DNA of 64,000 nucleotides, taken from assembly GCF_044810985.1 (NCBI RefSeq), contig NZ_CP085242.1, positions 1,984,001 to 2,048,000 of the forward strand. The letters run 5' to 3'. Made by a program: the position numbers and the translations under genes. The stretch is from Marinospirillum sp031581385. Lineage in GTDB: Bacteria; Pseudomonadota; Gammaproteobacteria; Pseudomonadales; Halomonadaceae. Of the stretch, positions 1 through 8,212 are shown piece by piece. The notes under the pieces were generated by a model that saw only the letters and a list, made by a program, of their open reading frames with translations, ran no database searches and was not told the DNA's origin. How positions within the stretch are numbered: the first letter of the stretch is position 1; every line of letters starts with the position of its first letter.

Positions 1-217
1 GTCCACCTTCTTGCAACTTTGCGGTTTGCTGCCATTCCAGTGCCAGAACTTCAGGCCTTAAGCGCCTTTCCAAAGCATCCGGCTCCCAGGTTGCAAAAAT
101 AACCGCCAGATCGTAATCACTCCCAGACCCGGCATCACCACGCGCCCGGGAGCCATAAATCCAGAGTGCAAGAATTCTGGGATCGTCTTCAGCGAACTGA
201 GTCAGAACTGGCAACAT
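1..217 (-). CDS. Nucleotidyltransferase domain protein (MNT-like), partial at window edge
   Basis: Reverse-strand frame beginning at the ATG at 217 and running off the left edge after 72 codons. It carries the nucleotidyltransferase motif GSRARGDAGSGSDYDL, i.e. the GSxxxG...SDxDL signature of Pol-beta-type minimal nucleotidyltransferases, with the two Asp residues that bind metal. An AGAGGA Shine-Dalgarno lies 8 bases upstream. It is 38 bases downstream of the antitoxin stop, so it is probably co-transcribed with the toxin-antitoxin pair. MNT proteins often pair with HEPN toxins; whether a HEPN partner follows cannot be seen. Family call is good; the biological role is open. Confidence 0.75.
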   Translation of the reverse strand, partial: MLPVLTQFAEDDPRILALWIYGSRARGDAGSGSDYDLAVIFATWEPDALERRLRPEVLALEWQQTAKLQEGG

Positions 218-255
218 GTTAACGATCCTCTTTCAAGCTTTGGCCCGGCAAAAAA

Positions 256-561
256 TCAAGCGGCTGAATGGGTAAGCTGATGAAAGTGTATCCCAGTGGC
301 TTTCATCACCGCAGTGATAGTACGCAGCTTAGGGTTACCCTCTGGGCTTAAAGCTCGATAGAGGCTTTCCCGTGAAATCTTTGCCCTTTTAGCCACCTCA
401 GTCATACCACCCTGAGCCTGAACCAGGTGGCGCAAAGCCATCAAAAAAGCTGCTTCACCACCTTCCTCATCCATTTCATCAAAAGCGGCACGCAGATATT
501 CAATGGCCATTTCTGGGTCATTACGCAGCATTTCAACAACAGCGGTATCATGGCTTTTCAT
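256..561 (-). CDS. XRE/HigA-like antitoxin (COG3636-type addiction module antidote)
   Basis: A 101-residue protein with a helix-turn-helix in its second half (roughly residues 53-90): TEVAKRAKISRESLYRALS is a standard XRE recognition region. Size and layout match the antidote family that pairs with short RelE-fold toxins. Its ATG overlaps the toxin stop as ATGA, so the two are translationally coupled, with the toxin gene first as in HigBA-type modules. It would neutralise the toxin and probably repress the operon by binding the palindrome at 900-917. Function is inferred from family and arrangement. Confidence 0.82.
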   Translation of the reverse strand: MKSHDTAVVEMLRNDPEMAIEYLRAAFDEMDEEGGEAAFLMALRHLVQAQGGMTEVAKRAKISRESLYRALSPEGNPKLRTITAVMKATGIHFHQLTHSAA

Positions 562-890
562 TTACTAGTCCTCTTACGATAATCAGCCAGAAATGCTTTG
601 GCTTGCTCTATATCAGATGCTTGACGCTTTTTGGTACCACCAATCATGAGCATGACCAGCTTGTCTTTAACATGGGTGTAGTAAACTCGGTATCCAGGCC
701 CATAGGTAATACGCATCTCAAAAACACCCCCACCCACTGACTTGCAGTCACCTGCATTTCCTGCTGACAGCCGGTTGATACGAGTAAGAACACGCATTGC
801 GGCACGTACATCTTTCGCTTTCACCTGATCGAGCCATGTCTGAAAAGGGTCATGACCGTCTGCAGTCAAATAGTGAGTAATTTCGATCAT
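558..890 (-). CDS. RelE/ParE-superfamily toxin (HigB-like, COG3657-type)
   Basis: A 110-residue protein starting at the ATG at 890; a longer in-frame start at 926 would run through the operator and is less likely. The sequence shows the short RelE-fold signature: an N-terminal TWLDQVKAKDVRAAMRVLTRI helix, the central GVFEMRITYGPGYRVYYT strands and a C-terminal GGTKKRQASDIEQAK segment, typical of the COG3657 killer-protein group. Members of the fold usually cut mRNA on the ribosome or poison gyrase; which applies here cannot be told. Its stop overlaps the antitoxin start. Confidence 0.82.
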   Translation of the reverse strand: MIEITHYLTADGHDPFQTWLDQVKAKDVRAAMRVLTRINRLSAGNAGDCKSVGGGVFEMRITYGPGYRVYYTHVKDKLVMLMIGGTKKRQASDIEQAKAFLADYRKRTSK

Positions 891-899
891 GGCAAGAAG

Positions 900-917
900 T
901 GTAGCTTTAAAGCTACA
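900..917. promoter_or_regulatory. Palindromic operator of the toxin-antitoxin operon
   Basis: Perfect 18-bp palindrome TGTAGCTTTAAAGCTACA, 9 bases upstream of the toxin ATG (890), placed where an antitoxin dimer would block transcription or translation initiation. It is the natural candidate for autoregulation by the XRE antitoxin. The symmetry is seen directly; binding is inferred. Confidence 0.6.
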
Positions 918-1003
918 AATGATCAATCCATATCCGAGTAGAGAAGTAGGTTACTGCCTTCCAGTGTGCATGTTAAAATAAATTCAATCACTCTTCTCAC
1001 CTT

Positions 1004-1465
1004 ATGGATACCCGCATGAAAGATTTGAAAATCGGTGACGGCACTCAGGTCACCCTGCATTTTGCCTTGCATCTTGAAGACGGTCAGCCGGTGGATTCCA
1101 CTTTTGACCGTGACCCGGCCACCCTAACGATTGGTGATGGCAATTTGCCCGAGGGTTTTGAAAGCTGTCTTTATGGTCTTCAGGCGGGCCAGAAGGATAC
1201 CTTTACCGTGCCTCCCGAGAAGGCTTTTGGCCAGCACAACCCCAGCAATATCCAGATGCTTTCACGTTCCGATTTTGCCAATATCGAAGAGCTGGATGTG
1301 GGTATGATTCTGGGTTTCACCGACAAGGCCGGTGGCGAATTGCCGGGTGTTGTGGCTGAAATTGATGAGCGTCAGGTCAAGGTGGATTTCAATCATCCTC
1401 TGGCAGGGCGAACCCTGACTTTTGAAGTCGAAATTCTTGATGTGGCTCCTGCCTCTGTTCAGTAA
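1004..1465 (+). CDS. fkpB: FKBP-type peptidyl-prolyl cis-trans isomerase (SlpA/FkpB)
   Basis: A 153-residue cytoplasmic FKBP without signal peptide. The FKBP half-domain (VTLHFALHLEDGQPVDST), the flap-insert region and the closing PGVVAEI...VKVDFNHPLAGRTLTFEVEI match the SlpA/FkpB class, which catalyses proline isomerisation and acts as a chaperone. It ends 12 bases before ispH, the same pairing found in many gammaproteobacteria, so they are likely one operon. A TTAAAAT element about 25 bases upstream could be the -10. The start lacks a clear Shine-Dalgarno; Met5 at 1016 is an alternative. Confidence 0.9.
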   Translation: MDTRMKDLKIGDGTQVTLHFALHLEDGQPVDSTFDRDPATLTIGDGNLPEGFESCLYGLQAGQKDTFTVPPEKAFGQHNPSNIQMLSRSDFANIEELDVGMILGFTDKAGGELPGVVAEIDERQVKVDFNHPLAGRTLTFEVEILDVAPASVQ

Positions 1466-1477
1466 ACCAGGTTATTT

Positions 1478-2428
1478 ATGACTCAAAGCATCCAGTTGGC
1501 CAATCCTCGCGGCTTTTGTGCCGGGGTGGATCGGGCTATCGAAATCGTCAACCGTGCATTGGATGTGTTCGGCCCGCCCATTTATGTTCGGCATGAAGTG
1601 GTTCACAACCGTTTTGTGGTGGAAGCCCTGCGAGATCGCGGTGCCCGATTTGTTGATGAGTTGCATGAAGTGCCGGATGATGTGATCGTTATTTTCTCGG
1701 CCCATGGTGTTTCCCAGGCCGTGCAGGAAGAGGCGGAAAGGCGCAATCTCAAGGTGTTTGATGCCACCTGCCCGCTGGTCACCAAGGTGCATATGGAAGT
1801 TTTGCGCTATGCCCGCCTGGGTCAGGAGTGCATTCTGATAGGTCACGAAGGTCACCCCGAAGTGGAAGGCACCATGGGGCGTTATGATGACCGCCACGGG
1901 GGCAAAATCTACCTGGTGGAAAGCGAAGCCGATGCCGCCCGGCTGGAAGTCAAAGACCCGGATCATCTGGCCTATGTCACCCAAACCACCTTATCCATGG
2001 ACGATACCGCCAAGGTGATCAATGCCCTGCGCGAGCGCTTTCCCAACATCAGCGGGCCGCGCAAGGACGATATCTGTTATGCCACCCAGAACCGTCAGGA
2101 TGCCGTGAAAACCCTGGCCGAGAACTCGGATCTGGTGCTGGTGGTTGGCAGCCCCAACAGCTCCAATTCCAACCGTCTGCGTGAACTGGCTGAACGCATG
2201 GGTGCCAAAGCCTATTTGATTGATGGTGCGGATGATCTGAAAAAAGAATGGCTGAAAGAGGCCCGTCGTATCGGCATTACCGCCGGTGCTTCCGCGCCTG
2301 AAGTCCTGGTGAAGGATGTGATTCAACAGCTCAATGACTGGGGAGCCGATCTGCCCGTTGAACTGGAAGGACGCCCTGAAAACATCACCTTCTCCATGCC
2401 CAAAGAGCTGCGCCTGACCGAAGTCTAA
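1478..2428 (+). CDS. ispH: 4-hydroxy-3-methylbut-2-enyl diphosphate reductase
   Basis: Last enzyme of the MEP isoprenoid pathway, reducing HMBPP to IPP and DMAPP with a [4Fe-4S] cluster. All three cluster cysteines are present: Cys14 (GFCAGVDRA), Cys98 (FDATCPLVTKVH) and Cys200 (DDICYATQNRQ). The active-site His/Glu loop GHEGHPEVEGT is intact. The 316-residue length is normal for the family. It is co-directional with fkpB and 12 bases downstream of it. A stem-loop follows at 2449-2467. Confidence 0.97.
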   Translation: MTQSIQLANPRGFCAGVDRAIEIVNRALDVFGPPIYVRHEVVHNRFVVEALRDRGARFVDELHEVPDDVIVIFSAHGVSQAVQEEAERRNLKVFDATCPLVTKVHMEVLRYARLGQECILIGHEGHPEVEGTMGRYDDRHGGKIYLVESEADAARLEVKDPDHLAYVTQTTLSMDDTAKVINALRERFPNISGPRKDDICYATQNRQDAVKTLAENSDLVLVVGSPNSSNSNRLRELAERMGAKAYLIDGADDLKKEWLKEARRIGITAGASAPEVLVKDVIQQLNDWGADLPVELEGRPENITFSMPKELRLTEV

Positions 2429-2448
2429 GCCAGCCAGGAAAAGACCCA

Positions 2449-2467
2449 GCGGGTCAAAATGACCCGC
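2449..2467. other. Stem-loop downstream of ispH
   Basis: Perfect 8-bp inverted repeat GCGGGTCA / TGACCCGC with a 3-base loop, 20 bases after the ispH stop. No T-run follows on the plus strand, so it is not a clear intrinsic terminator; it may stabilise the 3' end of the fkpB-ispH transcript. Confidence 0.4.
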
Positions 2468-2618
2468 CTCCTGCCCCTGAAAGCCGAATCCCTCTGCTTT
2501 AACCCCCCTTTTCCAGGGCAATTCTCCCACTAACTCCTGGGTTATTTGTGCTTTTTCTCCCGGCTCAAAAGGCACAGGACTTGCTGCTCTTTCCTGAAAA
2601 CAATTTCAGGAGCCGCCA

Positions 2619-3095
2619 GTGACTACAGCGACACAGGGTAAACCTTCACTCAACGCCTGGCCCTTATGGGTACTTCTGGAAAAGAAAATCACCCTGTCCA
2701 GGGGTTGGGAAAGCATAAGCTGGCAAGTTGCAGAAATCAGTCAGCAGCCTTTGGATAACCCGGAAGCAACCGCTCTGGAGCTGCAGCTTTTCCGTGATGA
2801 GCGCAGTGCCTACCGTTTCAATCTCTCCTCTCAGGCACCCAAGGTGTTTGTAATTTGCCGTGAGCTGGACGACCAGGTATGGGTTCCTCACAAGGTCACC
2901 GTCTGCCAGGACGTAGCCGCGGATTCCATGGATGCCGGTCAGCCGGTGTTGGATATCCCCATGCCTACTGCGATTCACGCCTGGTTGGAAGCCTTTATGG
3001 CGCACCACGGCGAATGGGTGGACCCCAGGGAAGCCAATCGTCGCTTGCGCGGCCAGCCCAAACCAGAGAAAAACACCACTGGAGCCAAACCATGA
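2619..3095 (+). CDS. DUF3305 protein, formate dehydrogenase accessory
   Basis: A 158-residue protein with the DUF3305 pattern (WPLWVLLEKKITLSRGWES near the N-terminus, then LELQLFRDERSAYRFNLSS). It starts at a GTG preceded by CAGGAG with good spacing. DUF3305 genes are regularly found with formate dehydrogenase genes; the biochemical role is not established. Its stop overlaps the next start (ATGA at 3092), so translation is coupled to the DUF3306 gene. This four-gene set lies about 22 kb from the fdh structural genes. Confidence 0.75.
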   Translation: MTTATQGKPSLNAWPLWVLLEKKITLSRGWESISWQVAEISQQPLDNPEATALELQLFRDERSAYRFNLSSQAPKVFVICRELDDQVWVPHKVTVCQDVAADSMDAGQPVLDIPMPTAIHAWLEAFMAHHGEWVDPREANRRLRGQPKPEKNTTGAKP

Positions 3096-3565
3096 GTGAA
3101 GCCTTTCTTTCACGCTGGTCAAAGCGCAAACAAGGGCAGCCTTTGGATGACGAACTGGAAGCAGCGGAAAATCAACCGCCTGCCCAAACTCCAGATCAGG
3201 CTTCAGCCCAGGAAGCGCTTCAGGAAACCCCAGATAAAGAGCTGACCGATGCCGATATGCCGGACCTGGAAAGCCTGGATGACCAGAGTGATGTGTCCAT
3301 GTTTTTTGCTGAAGGCGTCAGCAGGGCCTTAAAGCAAAAAGCTTTGCAGAAGCTCTTTCACCAACCCGGCTTCAACACCATCAGTGAGCTGGATGAGTAT
3401 GCTGAGGATTACAGTCAGGTCGTCAGCCTGACCAGTGCAACCGCCGGAAAAATGCGTTCCCTGTTCAAAGACAAACTCGATGAGTGGCTGGAGGAAGAAG
3501 ACCAGCCCGTTGCAGACACGACTCAACCTGATAATAAAGAAAGCGATGATGATGCCCAAACCTGA
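3092..3565 (+). CDS. DUF3306 protein, formate dehydrogenase accessory
   Basis: A 157-residue protein starting at the ATG that overlaps the previous stop. The N-terminal FLSRWSKRKQ and central ALQKLFHQPGFNTISELDEYAEDY match the DUF3306 family. Both ends are acidic and Pro/Gln-rich and probably disordered (Asp/Glu runs near the C-terminus). DUF3305 and DUF3306 usually occur side by side ahead of an Fe-S protein and a TorD chaperone, exactly as here. Its end overlaps the start of the Fe-S gene by about 20 bases. Confidence 0.75.
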   Translation: MSEAFLSRWSKRKQGQPLDDELEAAENQPPAQTPDQASAQEALQETPDKELTDADMPDLESLDDQSDVSMFFAEGVSRALKQKALQKLFHQPGFNTISELDEYAEDYSQVVSLTSATAGKMRSLFKDKLDEWLEEEDQPVADTTQPDNKESDDDAQT

Positions 3566-5249
3566 AACCAGCAATGCCCTGGCCCGTCAACTGGCCCTGA
3601 ACAGCCTTCCTCCCAATCTGGCCGCCCAGTCCGGCAGCATGACTTATTCCAGCCAGGGTCACCTGCTGATTATTGGCCCGGAAGATCTGGCTCGATTAAC
3701 TGCCGAGCAGCTGACGGATCTTAGCTCCATTACTCTTCTGGCTCAGGGTGATATCTCCAGCCAGGATGATGAACATCTGGAAAAGGCCCTGAATGCCGCC
3801 CCGGATGCCAAACTGATTTATGCCCCCCTGGTCAGTCTGCAAGGCTGGCTGGGTGCTTTTGAACTTCAGGTGATGGACACGGAAAAACAGGAAAGCTTCA
3901 ATCCGGCCAAAGCCCTGATCGGCCAGCAGCATTTTGATCTGGTTCTGGATCTGAGCGGCCAGCAACTGATCAGCAGTGAACTGTCACCGCCCGGTTATTA
4001 CGCTCCGACAGCGGGCTCCACTCAGTTGAATGAGGTAATTGATGAGCTTAGCGGCATGCGTGGCGAGTTTGAAAAACCCACCTACATTCAGGTGAATCAT
4101 GACATCTGTGCCCATGCCGACCGCGGCAAAACCGGCTGCACCCGCTGTCTGGATGTTTGCCCCGCGGATGCCATCAGCAGCCATAATCACACCCCCACCC
4201 ATGATTTCATCATTGCAGTGAATGATGCGCTTTGTCACGGTGCCGGCAGCTGCACCACCGCCTGCCCGACGGGTGCGCTCAGTTTCACTTCGCCCCAGCC
4301 GCCCAACCGCCTGAGCCAACTGCGCCAGTTGATCAAAAACTATCAGGATGCCGGCGGCACAAAACCTGCCTTGCTGATTTACGGCGAAGAAGCCGCACCG
4401 GATCTGAACAGCCTGCCTGATTATGTGCTGCCTTTACCTTTAGAGGAAGCCGCCGGAGTGGGCATGGAAATCTGGTTCTCACTTTTGTGTGCAGGCTGCA
4501 CTTTTGTCAGCATTCAAATCAGTGACGAAACTCCTGCCAGCCTGGTCACTCTTCTTAACAAGGAAGTCGGCCTGGCCGGGCAACTGCTGGAAACCCTGGG
4601 GCACCCTGCTGCACGCATCAATCTGGTTCATTGCAATGCCCTGAACAGCGAACTGGAAGCCCTGGATCAAAAGCTGAGTCGCTGGCATGACCAGCCCGCC
4701 ACTGATCCCTTTGAATGGGAGGGCAAAAGAGGCACCCTGAATGCCGCGCTGGAGCGCCTTTATGAACAGGCGGAAGCCAGAGAGGAACCTGTATTGCTTT
4801 CGGCAACGGCACCCTTTGGTCAGGTCAGCATTCAGGTGGATAACTGCACTCTGTGCATGAGTTGTGTTGCCCTTTGCCCCACGGGAGCTTTGCGGGGAGG
4901 CAATGAAACAGCTCCACGCTTGGCTTTTATGGAAGGGGACTGCGTGCAATGTGGCCTTTGTGAAGCCAGTTGCCCGGAAAAAGTCATCACCCTGGAGCCC
5001 CGTTTTGTCGCGGCACCCGGTATCCGCCTGGAAGAGCGAATCTTAAAAGAAGAAGAACCCTTTCACTGCATCAGTTGCGGCAAGTCCTTCGGGAATCGCA
5101 GCACCATCACCAGCATTATGAAAAAACTGGAAAATCACAGTTATTTCCAAGGCGAAGCTGCCAAACGCCTGCAAATGTGCGAAGACTGTCGCGTACGCGA
5201 CAGCTATCGTGAACTGGCCGCCGACCCTGAAGCCCAATTGCGCCTCTAA
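3546..5249 (+). CDS. Multi-cluster 4Fe-4S polyferredoxin of the formate dehydrogenase accessory locus
   Basis: About 567 residues. Three tandem Met codons (3546, 3549, 3552) are possible starts; the frame is open upstream to 3435 but that part lies inside DUF3306. Four ferredoxin-type clusters are visible: CTRCLDVCPADAI, CHGAGSCTTACPTGAL, CTLCMSCVALCPTGAL and CVQCGLCEASCPEKVI, plus further Cys pairs near the C-terminus (HCISCGKSF and MCEDC). No membrane segment is seen. Proteins of this type accompany fdh genes; electron transfer or cofactor delivery during FdhA maturation is plausible but unproven. Confidence 0.8.
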   Translation: MMMPKPETSNALARQLALNSLPPNLAAQSGSMTYSSQGHLLIIGPEDLARLTAEQLTDLSSITLLAQGDISSQDDEHLEKALNAAPDAKLIYAPLVSLQGWLGAFELQVMDTEKQESFNPAKALIGQQHFDLVLDLSGQQLISSELSPPGYYAPTAGSTQLNEVIDELSGMRGEFEKPTYIQVNHDICAHADRGKTGCTRCLDVCPADAISSHNHTPTHDFIIAVNDALCHGAGSCTTACPTGALSFTSPQPPNRLSQLRQLIKNYQDAGGTKPALLIYGEEAAPDLNSLPDYVLPLPLEEAAGVGMEIWFSLLCAGCTFVSIQISDETPASLVTLLNKEVGLAGQLLETLGHPAARINLVHCNALNSELEALDQKLSRWHDQPATDPFEWEGKRGTLNAALERLYEQAEAREEPVLLSATAPFGQVSIQVDNCTLCMSCVALCPTGALRGGNETAPRLAFMEGDCVQCGLCEASCPEKVITLEPRFVAAPGIRLEERILKEEEPFHCISCGKSFGNRSTITSIMKKLENHSYFQGEAAKRLQMCEDCRVRDSYRELAADPEAQLRL

Positions 5250-5267
5250 GACTCCAAGGAGATCACC

Positions 5268-5885
5268 ATGCACCAGGAAGACCAGGCTTTACGCGCTGAT
5301 ATTTATGCCCTGCTCGCGGCTCTGCTTCGGGATGCCCCCAACGCCGAGCTGCTGGAATTGTTGCGCACTCTGGAAACCGATCCTCAGCAACAAAATGATC
5401 TGCAACTGGGTTGGCAAATGCTGCAAATGGCGGCCCAGCGGGCAACACCCGAGCAGCTGGCCGATGAATACCTGCCCTTGTTTATCGGCATCGGCCAGGG
5501 CGAGGTTACCCCCTTTGCCTCCTGGTATCTGACCGGATCGATCATGGAAGCCCCCTTGATAGAGTTACGCCGGGATCTGAAACTGTTGGGTTTTGAGCGC
5601 ACGGAAGAACACAAGGAACCGGAAGACCATATTGCCGCCTTGTGCGAAGTCATGTCCCTGCTGATTCAACAGGGTGCCAGCGAAGAGCGCCAGGCCACCT
5701 TTTTTCACCGTCATCTGGCACCCTGGGCGGAAGCCCTGTGCAAGGATGTTCAACAAGCCGGCAGTGCCGTTTTCTATCAGGCTGTTGCCACTCTGGCCCT
5801 GGCTTTCTTTCAGCACGAAAAAATCACCCTGAAGCAAAAACCCGAAGAGCCTCAAGCTGTGAAACTCTTCAGCCCGGCGCATTAG
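5268..5885 (+). CDS. TorD/DmsD-family molybdoenzyme chaperone
   Basis: A 205-residue all-helical protein with TorD-family landmarks: DIYALLAALLRDAPNAELLELL at the N-terminus, then the middle segment YLPLFIGIGQGEVTPFASWY and the later PEDHIAALCEVMSLLIQQG. TorD-like chaperones bind the Tat signal of a molybdoenzyme and hold it until the cofactor is loaded. The fdh-type neighbours suggest the client is FdhA (28262-31114), which has a Tat signal. RBS AAGGAG is 7 bases upstream. The stop (TAG) overlaps the convergent acetyltransferase gene by 17 bases. Confidence 0.85.
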   Translation: MHQEDQALRADIYALLAALLRDAPNAELLELLRTLETDPQQQNDLQLGWQMLQMAAQRATPEQLADEYLPLFIGIGQGEVTPFASWYLTGSIMEAPLIELRRDLKLLGFERTEEHKEPEDHIAALCEVMSLLIQQGASEERQATFFHRHLAPWAEALCKDVQQAGSAVFYQAVATLALAFFQHEKITLKQKPEEPQAVKLFSPAH

Positions 5886-7059
5886 AACGAAACGGCAGTA
5901 GCTGGCTGGCTTGCTCCCGGTAGTCAGCCACTGCCGCCCGCTCTCTTTGCAGGAAGTCATCCACAGCGCGGGAAAAGCGTTCATCGTGCAGCCAGTGCAA
6001 GGAGTGGGTCAGAACCGGCTCAAACCCCCGGGAAATCTTGTGCTCCCCCTGAGTGCCCGGATCAAAACGCTGCAAACCCTCTGCAATGGCAAACTCAATA
6101 CCCTGGTAATAACAGGCCTCAAAATGTAGGCAATCCGCCTCCACCAGGGCACCCCAGTAACGCCCATAAAGCGTCTTCTCACCCACAAAAAATAGAGCGC
6201 CCGCCACCGCCCGGCCCTGGTGCCAAGCCATAACCAGCATCAGAGCATCGCCCATCGTCTCCAGTAACTGCAAAAAGAAGCTTTGCGTCAGGTAAGGACG
6301 CTGCCCTCTCAGGTGATAGGTCATCTGATAAAAAGTATAAAACTGACTCATCATTTCCGGGGTGATGTCTTTACCCTTGAAGCGCTGCAAAGACAAACCC
6401 TGATCCGCCACCTTACGTCTTTCACGCCGCACTTCCTTGCGCCTTTTGCTGGTCATGGCAGCCAGAAAAGCCTCAAAATCAGCGTAGTCACGATTCAACC
6501 AGTGAAACTGGCAGCCATGGCGTTGCAGTAAAGGCGTGGGCCAGTGCTTACTCACCAGAGCGGTCTGGTCAGTATCAGGAAACAGCAGGTGCCAACCGGA
6601 GAGTCTTTCACCGGTTGCTGATTGCTCGGCCAGCAAAACCTGAATGGCATCAGCCAGACAAGCCAGCACCTCTTCCGGTCGGGCATCTTCAGCCATCACC
6701 AGACGCGGCCCACCTGCCGGGGTGAAGGGAATGGCACTTAGAAGTTTGGGGTAGTAATCACGACCCATGATTCCGGTTTCAGGATCAGGAAAATGCCGAT
6801 AGGCCTCCGCCCACTGAAAATCAAAAACATACTCACCCCGGGAGTGATACTTGCGGTAACCCGGCAAAACCGCCACCAGACGATCACCCTCCCAGACTGC
6901 AGCATGACAGGGCTGCCAGCCTGTTGCCAGACTGACACAGCCGGTCTCTTCCAATGCCTGCAAAAACTCATAACGCAGAAAAGGGTAAGCCTGACCAACC
7001 AGCTGCTGCCAGGATCTTTCAGGAAGATCCTGCAACCTTGGGTGCCAAGTACAAACCAT
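5869..7059 (-). CDS. GNAT-like acyltransferase (COG3146 family)
   Basis: About 396 residues from the ATG at 7059; a TTG six codons earlier is also in frame. Features of the COG3146 (peptidogalycan biosynthesis/GNAT_acetyltran_2-like) family include the N-terminal PFLRYEFLQALEETGCV, a central KRRKEVRRERRKV basic stretch and the C-terminal FDPGTQGEHKISRGFEPV. These proteins resemble FemAB-type transferases; the substrate is unknown. It is transcribed convergently with the TorD-like gene and overlaps its end. Confidence 0.82.
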   Translation of the reverse strand: MVCTWHPRLQDLPERSWQQLVGQAYPFLRYEFLQALEETGCVSLATGWQPCHAAVWEGDRLVAVLPGYRKYHSRGEYVFDFQWAEAYRHFPDPETGIMGRDYYPKLLSAIPFTPAGGPRLVMAEDARPEEVLACLADAIQVLLAEQSATGERLSGWHLLFPDTDQTALVSKHWPTPLLQRHGCQFHWLNRDYADFEAFLAAMTSKRRKEVRRERRKVADQGLSLQRFKGKDITPEMMSQFYTFYQMTYHLRGQRPYLTQSFFLQLLETMGDALMLVMAWHQGRAVAGALFFVGEKTLYGRYWGALVEADCLHFEACYYQGIEFAIAEGLQRFDPGTQGEHKISRGFEPVLTHSLHWLHDERFSRAVDDFLQRERAAVADYREQASQLLPFRSNAPG

Positions 7060-7194
7060 GTTTTGTGCTGTCAACAAAATCGACTGCCTTTTTATTCACT
7101 TTTCGCAATCTTAACCGTCCTGCCCAGTGATTGCTCGCTTTCCTGTGATTGGCTGCTAACCTTTATAAGTGCAGCCTTGCTAGGAGGTGCCCCG

Positions 7195-7395
7195 ATGAAC
7201 GAAGCCATGCTGATTACGATTCAGGATAACTGTCCCTATTGTGGCAGCAATCTGGAGCTGGCAGTGGATACTTCCGCAGGAAGCCAGGAGTACATTGAGG
7301 ATTGCGAAGTCTGCTGTGCTCCGATCTCTGTAGCCATCCAGGTCGGTATGAATGGTGAGCTGGTGGCTGCAGAAATGAAACGGGATTCTGACTAA
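7195..7395 (+). CDS. CPXCG-motif small cysteine-rich protein
   Basis: A 66-residue protein starting at the ATG at 7195, preceded by TAGGAGG. It contains CPYCG (Cys13, Cys16) and CEVCC (Cys37, Cys40, Cys41), a zinc-ribbon-like arrangement that defines the small CPXCG family. The N-terminal half binds the presumed metal; the C-terminal half predicts beta strands (PISVAIQVGMNGELVAAEMK). Function unknown. A much longer in-frame extension upstream has no RBS and antisense overlap with the acetyltransferase gene, so it was discarded. Confidence 0.85.
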   Translation: MNEAMLITIQDNCPYCGSNLELAVDTSAGSQEYIEDCEVCCAPISVAIQVGMNGELVAAEMKRDSD

Positions 7396-7507
7396 CCAGC
7401 CCTTGCAATCCTGCTGCTCCGTACCCATATTATTAAAGTTCTATCCGATTTTTTAGAGCAAAGGCAGAGACCTTTGTTTTCTTTTATAGCCTTTAGGAGG
7501 TTTTGGA

Positions 7508-8110
7508 ATGACTGTACTTGTAACCCGTCAAGCACCTGATTTTGAAGCGGCAGCAGTAAAGGGCGATGGCAGCATCGTTGAAAACTTCAAGTTTTCTGAC
7601 ACCAACGGCAAGTATCGTGTACTTTTCTTCTGGCCACTGGACTTCACCTTTGTCTGCCCTTCAGAAATCATTGCTCACAACAACCGCATGGCCAAGTTCA
7701 AGGAACTGGGCGTCGAAGTCATCGGTGTTTCCATTGACAGCCAGTTCACTCACCACGCCTGGCGCAACACCAGCCCTGATCACGGCGGCATCGGTGAAGT
7801 TGAATTCACCATGGTGGCTGACGTAAAACACGAAATCACCCGTGCTTATGGCATTGAACATCCTGATGCAGGCGTTGCTCTGCGTGCTTCCTTCCTGATC
7901 GATAAAGAAGGCGTGGTTCAGCATCAGATCGTTAACAACCTGCCTCTGGGCCGCAATGTCGATGAAATGGTACGCCTGGTAGAAGCTCTGCAGTTCCACG
8001 AAGAACATGGTGAAGTTTGCCCTGCTGGCTGGACTAAAGGCCAAAAAGGCATGAAAGCGGATGCCAAGGGTGTTGCCGATTATCTGGCAGAATCTTCTGA
8101 GCAGCTGTAA
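7508..8110 (+). CDS. Typical 2-Cys peroxiredoxin (AhpC/Prx1 type)
   Basis: A 200-residue thiol peroxidase reducing H2O2 and organic peroxides. Peroxidatic Cys50 lies in the PLDFTFVCPSE motif with Thr47, and Arg126 (ALRASF) completes the active site. Resolving Cys171 lies in EVCPAGW; the C-terminal tail extends the family's usual length. A strong AGGAGGT RBS suggests high expression. It is followed by an intrinsic terminator and then trxB, a natural reductant supplier through thioredoxin. Confidence 0.95.
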   Translation: MTVLVTRQAPDFEAAAVKGDGSIVENFKFSDTNGKYRVLFFWPLDFTFVCPSEIIAHNNRMAKFKELGVEVIGVSIDSQFTHHAWRNTSPDHGGIGEVEFTMVADVKHEITRAYGIEHPDAGVALRASFLIDKEGVVQHQIVNNLPLGRNVDEMVRLVEALQFHEEHGEVCPAGWTKGQKGMKADAKGVADYLAESSEQL

Positions 8111-8160
8111 GACTTAAGGTTGCTTTAAGGCAAGTTGCCGAGCAACGCGTTAGTCTTAAG

Positions 8161-8187
8161 GGGTCGGCGATCAGTCGGCCCTTTTTA
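8161..8187 (+). terminator. Rho-independent terminator after peroxiredoxin
   Basis: Stem GGGTCGGC / GTCGGCCC (8 bp with two G-U pairs), 5-base loop, then TTTTTATT. It sits between the peroxiredoxin stop and the trxB RBS, so trxB probably has its own promoter or depends on read-through. Confidence 0.75.
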
Positions 8188-8212
8188 TTGACCCTTGTTA
8201 CCAGGAGCATTC

